From the NCBI RefSeq assembly GCF_009828095.1, contig NZ_WTYP01000001.1, positions 1,612,001 to 1,676,000 on the forward strand: a stretch of 64,000 nt of DNA, in the 5' to 3' direction. A model generated the notes under the pieces. The model did no database searches. It was not told where the DNA came from and worked only from the letters and a program-made list of their open reading frames with translations. Positions 8,584-17,186 of this stretch are shown here, one piece after another. Within the stretch, counting starts at the first letter, position 1. Every line of letters begins with the position of its first letter. The stretch comes from Pontixanthobacter luteolus (lineage in GTDB: Bacteria; Pseudomonadota; Alphaproteobacteria; Sphingomonadales; Sphingomonadaceae). The position numbers were made by a program, and so were the translations under genes.

Positions 8584-9528
8584 ATGAGCGAAAGCGAAGT
8601 CATCACCGGCACAATCGCCACATCCGGCAGGGTGGACAAATCGCTTGCCGAGGCGTCGGGCCTTTCGCGCGAACGGGTCAAGGCGCTGATGGCGCAAGGC
8701 GCGGTTACTATTGGCAGGACCGTTGCCAGCAATCCGTCTGCCAAGATGCAGGCCGGGGCGCATTTCACCATCGATGTCCCGCCAGCGGCAGAGCCAGAAG
8801 CGCAGCCTCAGGACATCCCGCTGGACGTGGTGTTCGAAGATGACGACCTGATCATCATCAACAAACCCGCCGGGATGGTTGTCCATCCTGCTGCCGGGAA
8901 CCCGGACGGCACGCTGGTTAATGCCCTGCTGCATCACTGCAAGGGGCAGCTTTCAGGAATTGGTGGGGTCGCCCGGCCAGGGATAGTGCACCGGATCGAC
9001 AAGGATACTTCTGGTTTGCTGGTTGCAGCCAAATCTACTGCTGCGCATGAAGGGCTGGCAAGACAGTTTGCCGACCATTCGATCATGCGCCGCTATCTGG
9101 CTGTTTGCGGCGGGCATCCCAACCCGCCGGAAGGAACCGTTTCAGGACGGCTTGGCCGGTCCGATGCGAACCGCAAGAAAATGGCGGTTCTGGCGGACGA
9201 TTCGAGCCGCGGAAAACACGCGGTCACGCATTACAGAACGTTGGAAAAATTCAACCATTCCAGCCTGATAGAATGCCGTCTTGAAACAGGTAGAACGCAC
9301 CAGGTGCGCGTTCACTGTGCGTCAATCGGTCATGCGCTATTGGGGGATCAAATATATGGACGGACACCCAGCGTTCTGCGGCCCATTCTTAAGCGAATCG
9401 GTTTCGCCCGGCAGGCGCTTCACGCAGCGTCGCTTGGCTTCGATCACCCGGTAACCGGCGAAAGGATGGAGTTTCACGCGGATCTACCGCCGGATATGCG
9501 GGAACTCATCGACGAAACCACTCGTTGA
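8584..9528 (+). CDS. RluA-family 23S rRNA pseudouridine synthase (RluC/RluD type)
   Basis: The 314-residue protein has an N-terminal S4 RNA-binding domain (SGRVDKSLAEASGLSRERVKALMAQG) and a catalytic domain with the family signature GIVHRIDKDTSGLLVAAKS. The Asp in that signature is the nucleophile. It ends with the usual RTHQVRVH and LHAASLGFDHP motifs. Presence of S4 points to RluC or RluD, converting uridines in 23S rRNA. I start at the ATG before SESEVITG; sequence further upstream is antisense to the JAMM gene. rpoH follows on the same strand. Confidence 0.92.
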   Translation: MSESEVITGTIATSGRVDKSLAEASGLSRERVKALMAQGAVTIGRTVASNPSAKMQAGAHFTIDVPPAAEPEAQPQDIPLDVVFEDDDLIIINKPAGMVVHPAAGNPDGTLVNALLHHCKGQLSGIGGVARPGIVHRIDKDTSGLLVAAKSTAAHEGLARQFADHSIMRRYLAVCGGHPNPPEGTVSGRLGRSDANRKKMAVLADDSSRGKHAVTHYRTLEKFNHSSLIECRLETGRTHQVRVHCASIGHALLGDQIYGRTPSVLRPILKRIGFARQALHAASLGFDHPVTGERMEFHADLPPDMRELIDETTR

Positions 9529-9663
9529 AATCGATGAAATGCCTGATGAAGGTGCTGCAAAACGCAAAGATTGCGTCTATATGTAACCAAGCGGCCCGAA
9601 ATTGCGGATGCCCATCAGGGGTCCGGTAAAAGTGAGGCTGGCAACAGAAAGGTTAGGGAAGAA

Positions 9664-10566
9664 GTGAGCAACGTAACAAGTAAAGTCCCGGCCCTTGGCG
9701 GAGAGCAGAGCCTCAACCGCTATCTGGCCGAAATCAAGAAGTTCCCCGTTTTGACTGCAGAGCAGGAATATATGCTCGCCAAACGTTATGCGGAACACGA
9801 AGACCCCGAAGCAGCAGCACAGCTGGTGACCAGCCATCTTCGCCTCGTCGCGAAGATCGCGATGGGTTACCGCGGCTATGGCCTGCCGGTCTCCGACCTG
9901 ATTTCAGAGGGCAATGTCGGCCTTATGCAGGGCGTCAAGAAATTCGAACCGGAACGCGGCTTCCGCCTCGCCACCTATGCAATGTGGTGGATCAAGGCGA
10001 GCATGCAGGAATTCATCCTGCGCAGCTGGAGCCTGGTGAAAATGGGCACGACCGCGGCCCAGAAAAAGCTGTTCTTCAACCTTCGCCGGATGAAGAAAGA
10101 GCTGGAAGCTTACGAAGATAGCGACCTGCATCCCGATGACGTGACCAAGATCGCTACCGATCTGGGCGTTGCGGAACAGGAAGTCATCAACATGAACCGG
10201 CGCATGATGATGGGCGGCGACGGCTCGCTCAACACCAAGATGCGCGGTGACGAGGAAGATGGCGGCCAGTGGCAGGATTGGCTGGTCGACGACCGTCCGC
10301 TGCAGGACGAAACAGTGGCCGATGCTGAAGAGGCAGAGGTCCGTCACGAAATGCTGATCGAAGCGATGGACGGACTGAATGACCGCGAGAAGCACATTCT
10401 GACCGAGCGCCGTCTGACGGAAAATCCGCAGACACTCGAAGAGCTTTCGCAGGTTTACGACGTCAGCCGCGAACGCATCCGCCAGATCGAAGTGCGTGCA
10501 TTCGAGAAGCTCCAGAAAGCGATGAAAACGATCGCCGGAGAGCGCCTGATGCCCACCGCGGCATAA
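9664..10566 (+). CDS. rpoH: RNA polymerase heat-shock sigma factor RpoH
   Basis: The 300-residue sigma-32 protein starts at GTG with AGGGAAG upstream, giving the family-typical N-terminus SNVTSKVPALGGEQSLNRYLAEIKKFP. Region 2 has SDLISEGNVGLMQGVKKFEPERGFRLATYAMWWIKA. The RpoH box lies around QKKLFFNLRRMKK, and region 4 holds DVSRERIRQIEVRAFEKLQ. Alphaproteobacterial RpoH is about this length. It directs transcription of chaperone and protease genes; a promoter resembling its targets is seen before clpP. A strong terminator follows. Confidence 0.96.
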   Translation: MSNVTSKVPALGGEQSLNRYLAEIKKFPVLTAEQEYMLAKRYAEHEDPEAAAQLVTSHLRLVAKIAMGYRGYGLPVSDLISEGNVGLMQGVKKFEPERGFRLATYAMWWIKASMQEFILRSWSLVKMGTTAAQKKLFFNLRRMKKELEAYEDSDLHPDDVTKIATDLGVAEQEVINMNRRMMMGGDGSLNTKMRGDEEDGGQWQDWLVDDRPLQDETVADAEEAEVRHEMLIEAMDGLNDREKHILTERRLTENPQTLEELSQVYDVSRERIRQIEVRAFEKLQKAMKTIAGERLMPTAA

Positions 10567-10591
10567 GCCGGTCTGACAAAATCACACATTT

Positions 10592-10623
10592 ACCCCGCCG
10601 GTAGCGATACCGGCGGGGTTTTT
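10592..10623 (+). terminator. rho-independent terminator of rpoH
   Basis: Perfect 12-bp arms ACCCCGCCGGTA (10592-10603) and TACCGGCGGGGT (10608-10619) close a GCGA loop and run into five T residues. The reverse strand lacks a T-run. Confidence 0.88.
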
Positions 10624-11372
10624 CATGTCCGCAAGCGGCAGAAATCCTGGTCGAGAGCGGTATTGAGGATGGCCCGGTAATCTTCGGCAAGCCGCTGCCC
10701 CGGCGTGATCAGGCCGAATTCCGCATCCGGTATCTGGCCGATCGGAACGAACGCAACCGGGCACGACACCGGCACAAGCTGAGATCCGGCACCGACTTGC
10801 AGGGTGGAAAGCAGGCCAAACATCCGCTTTTCCCGCGTGGCGCGGCCCAATACGATCAGCCGGTATTGCCCCGCCTCACTAGTCACAAGGTAGATATGGC
10901 CTGAAAGGTTGGGCATCGACACGAAGCCCGACTGTGCGAAGCTGCTATCCAGCCGCTCGCTTTCGCAGAATGCCAGATGCCCCTGCGCATCGTCCCACTG
11001 GATCTGCGTGCGGTAGGCGTAGGTTGCACCCTCGTCGCCAAAGCTGGCCCGGAGGGTGAGGTAATCCCCCTCGATCCAGCGGACCGCCTGTCTGGCATAT
11101 GTTCCCATGTGCGGCGGCGCGAGCGATGGCCCCTCGGTTCGTTGATGGCCCGGGCGGCGCAGCGACGCACCCAGTGCTTCCTCCAGCTTTACGATCGTCG
11201 CCAGCGTGAACGGGCGCCTGCCCGACAGGGCCTTTTCCAATGTCGAAATGCTGACACGGGCGGTTTCCGCCAATCCCTGGCGCGAGATGCGGCGCCGCGC
11301 GATCTCCTCCCGCAGGCGCGCGGCCACGCCTTCATTGCTGAAACCCTGTTCGGTCATTGCCCACCCCATCAT
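10623..11372 (-). CDS. XRE-family transcriptional regulator with C-terminal sensor domain
   Basis: The 249-residue protein has an N-terminal Cro/CI helix-turn-helix: ISRQGLAETARVSISTLEKALSGRRPFTLATIVKLEEALG near residues 30-70. A C-terminal domain of about 150 residues (ARQAVRWIEGDYLTLRASF, then SGHIYLVTSEAGQYRLIVLG) I do not recognise. The start is the first of two adjacent ATG codons, preceded by AAGGGAGAG; a longer reading would run through the palindrome at 11392-11411. It is divergent from the sortase-substrate gene. The palindrome next to its start suggests autoregulation and control of the sortase genes, which is inference. Confidence 0.82.
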   Translation of the reverse strand: MMGWAMTEQGFSNEGVAARLREEIARRRISRQGLAETARVSISTLEKALSGRRPFTLATIVKLEEALGASLRRPGHQRTEGPSLAPPHMGTYARQAVRWIEGDYLTLRASFGDEGATYAYRTQIQWDDAQGHLAFCESERLDSSFAQSGFVSMPNLSGHIYLVTSEAGQYRLIVLGRATREKRMFGLLSTLQVGAGSQLVPVSCPVAFVPIGQIPDAEFGLITPGQRLAEDYRAILNTALDQDFCRLRT

Positions 11373-11391
11373 CGCTCTCCCTTTCCGTAAA

Positions 11392-11411
11392 TGTGCGGAC
11401 GAATCCGCACA
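11392..11411. promoter_or_regulatory. Perfect inverted repeat, probable operator of the XRE regulator
   Basis: TGTGCGGA (11392-11399) and TCCGCACA (11404-11411) form a perfect 8-bp inverted repeat with a 4-base spacer. It lies 20 bases upstream of the regulator's start and 120 bases before the divergent sortase-substrate gene. The dyad size is typical of XRE-family operators. Confidence 0.55.
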
Positions 11412-11531
11412 AACCCTCACTTAATCTCCGGCGAACCTCCGTATCCGGCAGAAATTGGCCATTCTTGCCTGTGGCGGGTCCGTTCTTCGATGCCGTAACG
11501 GGTAGGAAGGTTGAGATGAACGGAGGCTTAC

Positions 11532-13673
11532 ATGAGACGAACTGCGGTGACCAAATCCAGAAGAATTGCAGCCACGGTTGCGATTCTCGCGCTCATATTC
11601 GCTGCATTCCAGACAGCTTCCGTGTTTGCTGCCGGTGGCCGCGGAGCAGGCGAGATGGCTAGCGACCAGCGCGGCGCAGGTCGCCTGATGCTGCGCGGCA
11701 AGGGCGTTGCAGATGAAATGCCCGCGATGCAGCTGGGCACCGATATCAAGGTCAAGGTCAACGGCCCGGTTGCGCGGGTTACCGTCACCCAGGCGTTTCG
11801 CAACACTTCCGCTGGTTGGATGGAGGCAACCTATCTGTACCCTCTGCCCGATGACGGGGCAGTCGACAGCCTGAAGATGGTGGTTGGCCAGCGTATCTTC
11901 GAAGGCAAGATCAAGCCGCGCGAGGAAGCCCGCCAAATTTACGAACAAGCCAAGGCCGAAGGGCGCAAATCGGGCTTGGTCGAACAGGCCCGGGCCAACA
12001 TGTTCCGCAATTCGGTTGCCAATGTGGGGCCGGGTGAAACGGTTCTGATCGCAATCGAATTTCAGGCTCCTGTCCAGCAATTGGCAGGCGAGTATGCCTT
12101 GCGCCTGCCGCTTGTGGTGGGGCCGCGATATGTCCCGCCTCGCAGCCTAATGAACGAGCGCGGCGAAATCGATCTGGTGCAGGTTGCCGATGCGGCAAAT
12201 GTGACCGCCCCGCTCGCCAATCCCAAGCTGGGCAGCAAGCTGAACCCGGTCTCTATCACCGTGGAACTGGATCCGGGTTTTGAGCCAGCAAAGATCGACA
12301 GCCCGTATCATCCCATCAAGATTGTCGATCAGGGTGCCCAGAAGCGGCTGATTACCCTGGCTGACGGCGAAGTGCCTGCAAACCGTGACTTCAAACTGAG
12401 CTGGCGCGCACCATCGGGCAAACCGGCAGTTGGCCTGTTCAAACAGGAACACGCCGGTCTCGACTATCTGATGGCCACCATCACCCCGCCGGCTGGAAAA
12501 CAATCTGGTCCGGCTCTCCCGAGAGAGATGATTTTCGTGATCGACAATTCCGGATCAATGGCCGGCGATTCGATGATCGCGGCCAAGACCAGCCTGATCT
12601 ACGCCTTGGGCACCCTGCGCCCGCAAGATACATTCAACGTGATCCGGTTCGACGACACCATGACGCAGCTGTTTTCTGCACCGGTCCGCGCAGATGAACG
12701 GCAGGTTGCGGCTGCAACGCGATTTGCGAAAGGTCTCGATGCGAATGGCGGTACGGACATGTTACCCGCCTTGCGCGCAGCCTTGGTCGATCGGCACGGC
12801 GAAAGCCGCAATTCCATTCGCCAGATAATCTTCCTGACCGATGGCAATCTGTCCGACGAGGCCGAGATGATGGCAGAAATCGCCGCCAATCGCGGCCGCA
12901 GCCGGGTGTTCATGGTGGGCATGGGATCTGCGCCCAACACGTTCCTGATGCGGCGGATGTCGGAAACAGGGCGCGGCACGTTCACCCATGTCGGGACCGA
13001 CACCGAAGCGGTGAGAGAAATGAAAGCGTTGCTCGACCGTCTGACCGCGCCGGTGGCGACCGATATCAAGGTTACCGTGAGCGGTGCCAGCATCGATTTG
13101 GCACCGCGCGAACTGCCCGATCTCTATCGGGGGGAGCCGCTGGTTCTGCTGGGCCGCACGAAGCAGCTGACGGGCACGTTGAAAGTAACGGCCACGATCG
13201 GCGGGAAAACCTGGACCCACAGTGCCGACCTGTCTGCCGCTGCGGCCAGTGAAAGCGCCGCGAAACTGTGGGCATACCGCCGGATCGCAGAGATTGAGGC
13301 GCAGCGTTATTCCTATGAACTCGACCGCGAAACCGCCGATGCCGCGATCGAGGAACTGGGGCTTGAATTTCATCTCGTCACTTCACGCACCAGCCTGGTT
13401 GCTGAAGACGAGACGCCCAGCCGGCCAGAAGGCGCAACATTGACGAAGGAGGAACTGCCGTTGCTGCTTCCCGCTGGCTGGGATTTCGACACCCTGTTCA
13501 AAGGGCAGAATGCCGCAGCCAAGGCTAACCCCGAATTGGCCGAGCAGAGCGAACTGCTGGAACTGCCTGAAACGGCGACAGGGTTCATGAGCGCGCTGTT
13601 GGCGGGACTGCTGCTGATGCTCATCGGCCTGTTTGCAGCGGCTGTTCGCCGGCGCCGGATGATCGCGGCGTGA
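11532..13673 (+). CDS. VIT/VWA-domain sortase target protein (marine proteobacterial type)
   Basis: The 713-residue exported protein has, in order: a signal peptide (about 1-34); a VIT domain (about 60-190, with YLYPLPDDGAVDSLKM and GKIKPREEARQIYEQAKAEGR); a von Willebrand A domain starting FVIDNSGSMAGDSM near 335 with an intact DxSxS metal site; and a Lys/Arg-capped C-terminal anchor. The anchor is a classic sorting signal: LPETATG, a membrane helix, then RRRR. Next to a class GN sortase, this is the dedicated substrate, likely displayed at the periplasmic face or outer envelope. Its biological role is not established. Its stop overlaps the sortase start (GTGA). Confidence 0.92.
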   Translation: MRRTAVTKSRRIAATVAILALIFAAFQTASVFAAGGRGAGEMASDQRGAGRLMLRGKGVADEMPAMQLGTDIKVKVNGPVARVTVTQAFRNTSAGWMEATYLYPLPDDGAVDSLKMVVGQRIFEGKIKPREEARQIYEQAKAEGRKSGLVEQARANMFRNSVANVGPGETVLIAIEFQAPVQQLAGEYALRLPLVVGPRYVPPRSLMNERGEIDLVQVADAANVTAPLANPKLGSKLNPVSITVELDPGFEPAKIDSPYHPIKIVDQGAQKRLITLADGEVPANRDFKLSWRAPSGKPAVGLFKQEHAGLDYLMATITPPAGKQSGPALPREMIFVIDNSGSMAGDSMIAAKTSLIYALGTLRPQDTFNVIRFDDTMTQLFSAPVRADERQVAAATRFAKGLDANGGTDMLPALRAALVDRHGESRNSIRQIIFLTDGNLSDEAEMMAEIAANRGRSRVFMVGMGSAPNTFLMRRMSETGRGTFTHVGTDTEAVREMKALLDRLTAPVATDIKVTVSGASIDLAPRELPDLYRGEPLVLLGRTKQLTGTLKVTATIGGKTWTHSADLSAAAASESAAKLWAYRRIAEIEAQRYSYELDRETADAAIEELGLEFHLVTSRTSLVAEDETPSRPEGATLTKEELPLLLPAGWDFDTLFKGQNAAAKANPELAEQSELLELPETATGFMSALLAGLLLMLIGLFAAAVRRRRMIAA

Positions 13674-14248
13674 CGACGATCACCGCCTTCATCGGCAGAG
13701 TCAGGGCCAGCTGGCCCTGGCTCATCTGCGCCGCCGGGATGGTGATCGCGCTGCAGGCCGCATGGATCCCGGTAAAGGCGCAAGTCGCGCAAATTATGCT
13801 GGAGGATGCTTTTGACCGCAGCCTTACGGATGGCGCCGCGCGCAAGCCGTGGCCCTGGGCAGATACCGCGCCGCTGGGCAAGATCACGGCACACAGGCTG
13901 GGCGTGAGCGAGATCGTCTTGTCCGGGGCGTCGGGCGAAGCGATGGCCTTCGGACCGGCAGCGATTGCCGACGGCGGATCATCGGGGGTCACAATACTGG
14001 CCGCACACCGCGACACACACTTCCGTTTCATCAAAGACCTGAAGGCCGGGGACGAGCTGTCGCTGCAGCGTGTGGACGGCAGCATCGCGCGTTACCGTGT
14101 CGCCGGATTTGAGACTGTTCGGTGGGACGAATTCGGGTATCCCGCAAACGGCCATGCCGGCTTGCTTGCCCTGGCAACGTGTTATCCTTTCGGAACCGAC
14201 ACACCCGGGCCATTGCGCCGTGTTGTCTGGGCGGAGCTGCTCATTTAG
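13670..14248 (+). CDS. Class GN sortase
   Basis: The 192-residue transpeptidase has one N-terminal membrane helix (WPWLICAAGMVIALQAAWI), the class-specific WPWADT near residue 60, and the sortase triad: His in AAHRDTHFRF, Cys in ALATCYPFG near 173, and Arg in GPLRRVVW. It should cut the LPETATG signal of the preceding protein between Thr and the next residue. Gram-negative bacteria have no standard cell-wall acceptor for this, so the attachment target is open. The start is GTG, overlapping the substrate gene's stop; one sortase paired with one substrate is typical of this class. Confidence 0.93.
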   Translation: MTTITAFIGRVRASWPWLICAAGMVIALQAAWIPVKAQVAQIMLEDAFDRSLTDGAARKPWPWADTAPLGKITAHRLGVSEIVLSGASGEAMAFGPAAIADGGSSGVTILAAHRDTHFRFIKDLKAGDELSLQRVDGSIARYRVAGFETVRWDEFGYPANGHAGLLALATCYPFGTDTPGPLRRVVWAELLI

Positions 14249-14331
14249 CCGCCGCATCAGGATAGGGGGTTTCGGATTTGCACCCGTCTGGAGTAGATAG
14301 TGACAACGGCATTCTTCAGGGAGGACAACAC

Positions 14332-14931
14332 ATGCGTTTCATCCAATCACTTCGGCCCATTAGCGCTGCATTGGCGATCACCCTGATCAGCGCACCTGCC
14401 GCCGGGCAAACCAGTATCGACCCGCCTGCCGGCGATTGGACGCACCGCGGGGTGGATGTGAGCTTTCCCGAAACTGTCGGCGGATTCGGGCGCGGGCAGG
14501 CAACCGAATTCACGAGCGATGGCAGGGATGCAGCCATCGGTTACAAGTATAACAATGCAGACGGCACGTTGAACGTGACCGTCTATGTCTATCCCGATTA
14601 TTCCGATCTCTCGTGCTCACAGATTTTCCTCGATGCGCGAAACAACGTGGCAGAATATCGGGGTGCGGAGCTAAGCGGTCAGGGATTCATCTCGCCGCCC
14701 GACGGGGGCGATACCGATTTCGGTCTGGGCGCGCGGTACCGCTTGCCCGCGAATTCCATGCGCGAGGGATATCCTGCCCTGATCTCGGACGTTTACCTTT
14801 ACTGCCCGCCGGGTGACAAATGGCTGGTCAAATACCGCGCCAGCTGGACCGGCAGCGAAGCGACCTTCCCGGACGTTGGCAGCTTTCTGCGCCGGATCGA
14901 TTGGCCCGCCGACTTGCGGTCGAACCTCTAA
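14332..14931 (+). CDS. Secreted protein of unknown function
   Basis: The 199-residue protein has a signal peptide ending near APAAGQ. I do not recognise the mature domain, which is rich in Tyr/Asp/Gly (NVTVYVYPDYSDLSCSQIFLDAR, SDVYLYCPPGDKWLVKYRASW). Two cysteines (in DLSCSQ and LYCPPG) could form a disulfide. The ATG has a strong AGGGAGGA ribosome-binding site. It lies 83 bases after the sortase gene and may share its transcript, but it carries no sorting signal. Confidence 0.75.
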   Translation: MRFIQSLRPISAALAITLISAPAAGQTSIDPPAGDWTHRGVDVSFPETVGGFGRGQATEFTSDGRDAAIGYKYNNADGTLNVTVYVYPDYSDLSCSQIFLDARNNVAEYRGAELSGQGFISPPDGGDTDFGLGARYRLPANSMREGYPALISDVYLYCPPGDKWLVKYRASWTGSEATFPDVGSFLRRIDWPADLRSNL

Positions 14932-14983
14932 GCCAATTCCCCGACGCATCGCCCAAGCTGAAACCTAGCTGAAACCGAGCCCC

Positions 14984-15655
14984 ATGCTGCTGCGCATTGC
15001 AAAACTTCTGGCGAAAATCGTCCTCTGGTTCGTCGGACTTAGCCTGGCGTTCGTGGTGCTGTTCAAATTCGTTCCACCGCCAATAACTGCCACAATGTTG
15101 ATGGACGAAAACAGCGTGACCAAGGACTGGGAACCGCTGTCCAATATCGACCGCAATCTGGTGACCGCGGTAATCGCGGCAGAGGATGGCAAGTTTTGCA
15201 GTCATAACGGTTTCGACGCGGAAGCGATCGAGGAGGCAATCCGCAAAAACGCGCAGGGTGGCCGGATCCGGGGCGGCTCCACCATCAGCCAGCAAACCGC
15301 AAAGAACGTGTTCCTGTGGCAAGGTGGCGGCTATATCCGCAAGGGGTTCGAGGCGTGGTTCACCTTCCTGATCGAAAACATCTGGGGCAAGCGGCGGATC
15401 ATGGAAGTCTATCTGAATGTCGCGGAAACCGGCATCGGCACCTACGGCGCGGAGGCCGGCGCGCAGCGTTATTTCAATCATTCGGCGGCCCGCCTCAGCA
15501 AAAGCGAAGCCTCGCGCATGGCAGCAGCCCTGCCCCTGCCAAAGGAACGCTCCGTCACCAATCCGGCTGGTTTTACACGGCGTTACGGCAACACGATTGC
15601 ATCGCGCATGGGTGTAGTAAGGCGTGACGGATTGGATTCCTGCGTCTACGAGTGA
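14984..15655 (+). CDS. mtgA: Monofunctional biosynthetic peptidoglycan transglycosylase
   Basis: The 223-residue glycosyltransferase-51 enzyme polymerises lipid II into glycan strands. It has one N-terminal membrane helix (about 10-30). The catalytic motifs are EDGKFCSHNGFD (first Glu catalytic) near 65, RGGSTISQQTAKNVFL near 98, KRRIMEVYLNVAE near 132, and the distal YGAEAGAQRYF. The protein lacks a transpeptidase domain, as expected for MtgA. Its stop overlaps an upstream alternative GTG start of the metal transporter gene, suggesting one transcript with it and the sigma factor genes. Confidence 0.95.
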   Translation: MLLRIAKLLAKIVLWFVGLSLAFVVLFKFVPPPITATMLMDENSVTKDWEPLSNIDRNLVTAVIAAEDGKFCSHNGFDAEAIEEAIRKNAQGGRIRGGSTISQQTAKNVFLWQGGGYIRKGFEAWFTFLIENIWGKRRIMEVYLNVAETGIGTYGAEAGAQRYFNHSAARLSKSEASRMAAALPLPKERSVTNPAGFTRRYGNTIASRMGVVRRDGLDSCVYE

Positions 15656-15660
15656 TCGCG

Positions 15661-16629
15661 ATGGGCGCAGGGCATTCACACAGTAACGATAGCGGGCACG
15701 AAAGCGGGCACGATCATTTGCACGGGCATTCGCACGGGCATGGACACAGCCACGCACCGGCAGATTTTGGCCGCGCATTTGCGATCGGGGTAATCCTCAA
15801 CACAGGCTTCGTGATCGTAGAGGCGGTTTACGGGCTGCTCTCCGGCTCGATGGCGCTTATCGCCGATGCCGGTCATAATCTTTCCGACGTACTGGCGCTG
15901 CTATTGGCATGGGGTGCCAGCATCGCTGCAAAGCGTGCGCCATCCGACCGATTTACCTACGGGTTCAAGAGTTCGACGATCCTTGCCGCGCTTGCCAATG
16001 CCGGCCTCCTGCTGGTGGCGATTGGCGCAATCACGTTTGAAACCATTCACCGGATTTCAGAACCCGCCCCTGTCGAAGGGATGACGGTAGTGATCGTCGC
16101 GGGGATCGGCATCCTGATCAACGCCGGCACCGCCATGCTGTTCATGCGCGGCCGCAAGGATGATCTGAATATTCGCGGGGCCTACCTGCATATGGCCGCC
16201 GACGCGCTGGTCTCGGTTGGCGTGGTTCTGGCGGGCATCGTGATTTTGCTGACAGGTGCTTGGTGGATCGATCCGCTGACCAGTCTCGTCATCGTGGCGG
16301 TCATCGCCTGGAGCACCTGGGGGTTGCTGAAAGACAGCGTGAAGATGGGATTGCTGGGCGTGCCGGAAGGTATCTCGGAACAGGACGTTCGCGGGTTCCT
16401 TAGCAGCCTGAACGGCGTCGAGGCTGTGCATGATCTGCATATCTGGCCGATGAGCACGACCGAAACCGCGCTGACCGCCCATCTGGTCATGCCGGGCGGG
16501 CACCCTGGCGATGCATTTCTTCACGATATTTCCGAAGAACTTAAGCACCATCACCGGATCAACCACGCGACGATCCAGATCGAACAGACACTCGAATGCG
16601 CCCAGAACGGCAAGGGCTGCGCGATATGA
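15661..16629 (+). CDS. Cation diffusion facilitator (CzcD/ZitB-type) metal exporter
   Basis: The 322-residue protein is a CDF antiporter that exports Zn2+ or related divalent metals. The first 35 residues are a His-rich metal-binding region with many HxH pairs. Six membrane helices follow, with the HxxxD pairs of the transport site (ADAGHNLSDVLALL in helix 2, HMAADALVSVGV in helix 5). A cytoplasmic C-terminal domain ends with TLECAQNGKGC. I use the ATG at 15661; a GTG three codons upstream overlapping the mtgA stop is possible. The stop overlaps the sigma factor start by four bases. Confidence 0.92.
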   Translation: MGAGHSHSNDSGHESGHDHLHGHSHGHGHSHAPADFGRAFAIGVILNTGFVIVEAVYGLLSGSMALIADAGHNLSDVLALLLAWGASIAAKRAPSDRFTYGFKSSTILAALANAGLLLVAIGAITFETIHRISEPAPVEGMTVVIVAGIGILINAGTAMLFMRGRKDDLNIRGAYLHMAADALVSVGVVLAGIVILLTGAWWIDPLTSLVIVAVIAWSTWGLLKDSVKMGLLGVPEGISEQDVRGFLSSLNGVEAVHDLHIWPMSTTETALTAHLVMPGGHPGDAFLHDISEELKHHHRINHATIQIEQTLECAQNGKGCAI

Positions 16630-17186
16630 ACGACGCAGTCCGCCAGCGGGAGGCATTGAAAGACGATATCGTCCGTCTCGCTAGCGGAGACAGATCGGCG
16701 CTGGAATCGATCTACCAAGCCACATCGGCGAAACTATTCGGCATCTGCCTTCGTATCTTGGGAAACCGCGATGAAGCAGAGGATGCCTTGCAGGACGTAT
16801 ATGTCAGCTTATGGCGCAGCGCCGGGCGCTACGACCCTGAACGGGCCAGCCCGATCACATGGCTGGCGACATTTGCCCGCAACCGCGCAATCGACCGTTT
16901 GCGGTCGGGTAAGGTCCAGCGAGGCGCGGTTCCGGTGGACGAGGCGGCAGAGATCGAAGACACAGCGCCGCTGGCGGATGAACTGGTAGAAACCGGTCAG
17001 CGCAACGCCCGCATCCATCATTGCCTGCGCGAACTGGAAGAGAAAACCCAGGATTCGATCCGGACAGCCTTTTTCCATGGTAAGACCTATGCGGAGCTGG
17101 CCGAGGCAAAAGGCGTCCCGCTGGGCACGATGAAAAGCTGGGTCCGGCGCGGTCTGGCCAAATTGAAAAGGTGCCTAGAGAAATGA
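16626..17186 (+). CDS. ECF RNA polymerase sigma factor (SigK-like)
   Basis: This 186-residue sigma-70 family protein has only regions 2 and 4. Region 2 reads LFGICLRILGNRDEAEDALQDVYVSLWRS and ITWLATFARNRAIDRLRS; region 4 reads TFAELAEAKGVPLGTMKSWVRRGLAKLKR in form. The ATG overlaps the CDF stop, and its own stop overlaps the RskA-like gene, the usual sigma/anti-sigma coupling. Pairing with an RskA-type anti-sigma and a downstream fasciclin gene resembles SigK-type (ECF19-like) systems. Its inducing signal is unknown. Confidence 0.93.
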   Translation: MNDAVRQREALKDDIVRLASGDRSALESIYQATSAKLFGICLRILGNRDEAEDALQDVYVSLWRSAGRYDPERASPITWLATFARNRAIDRLRSGKVQRGAVPVDEAAEIEDTAPLADELVETGQRNARIHHCLRELEEKTQDSIRTAFFHGKTYAELAEAKGVPLGTMKSWVRRGLAKLKRCLEK

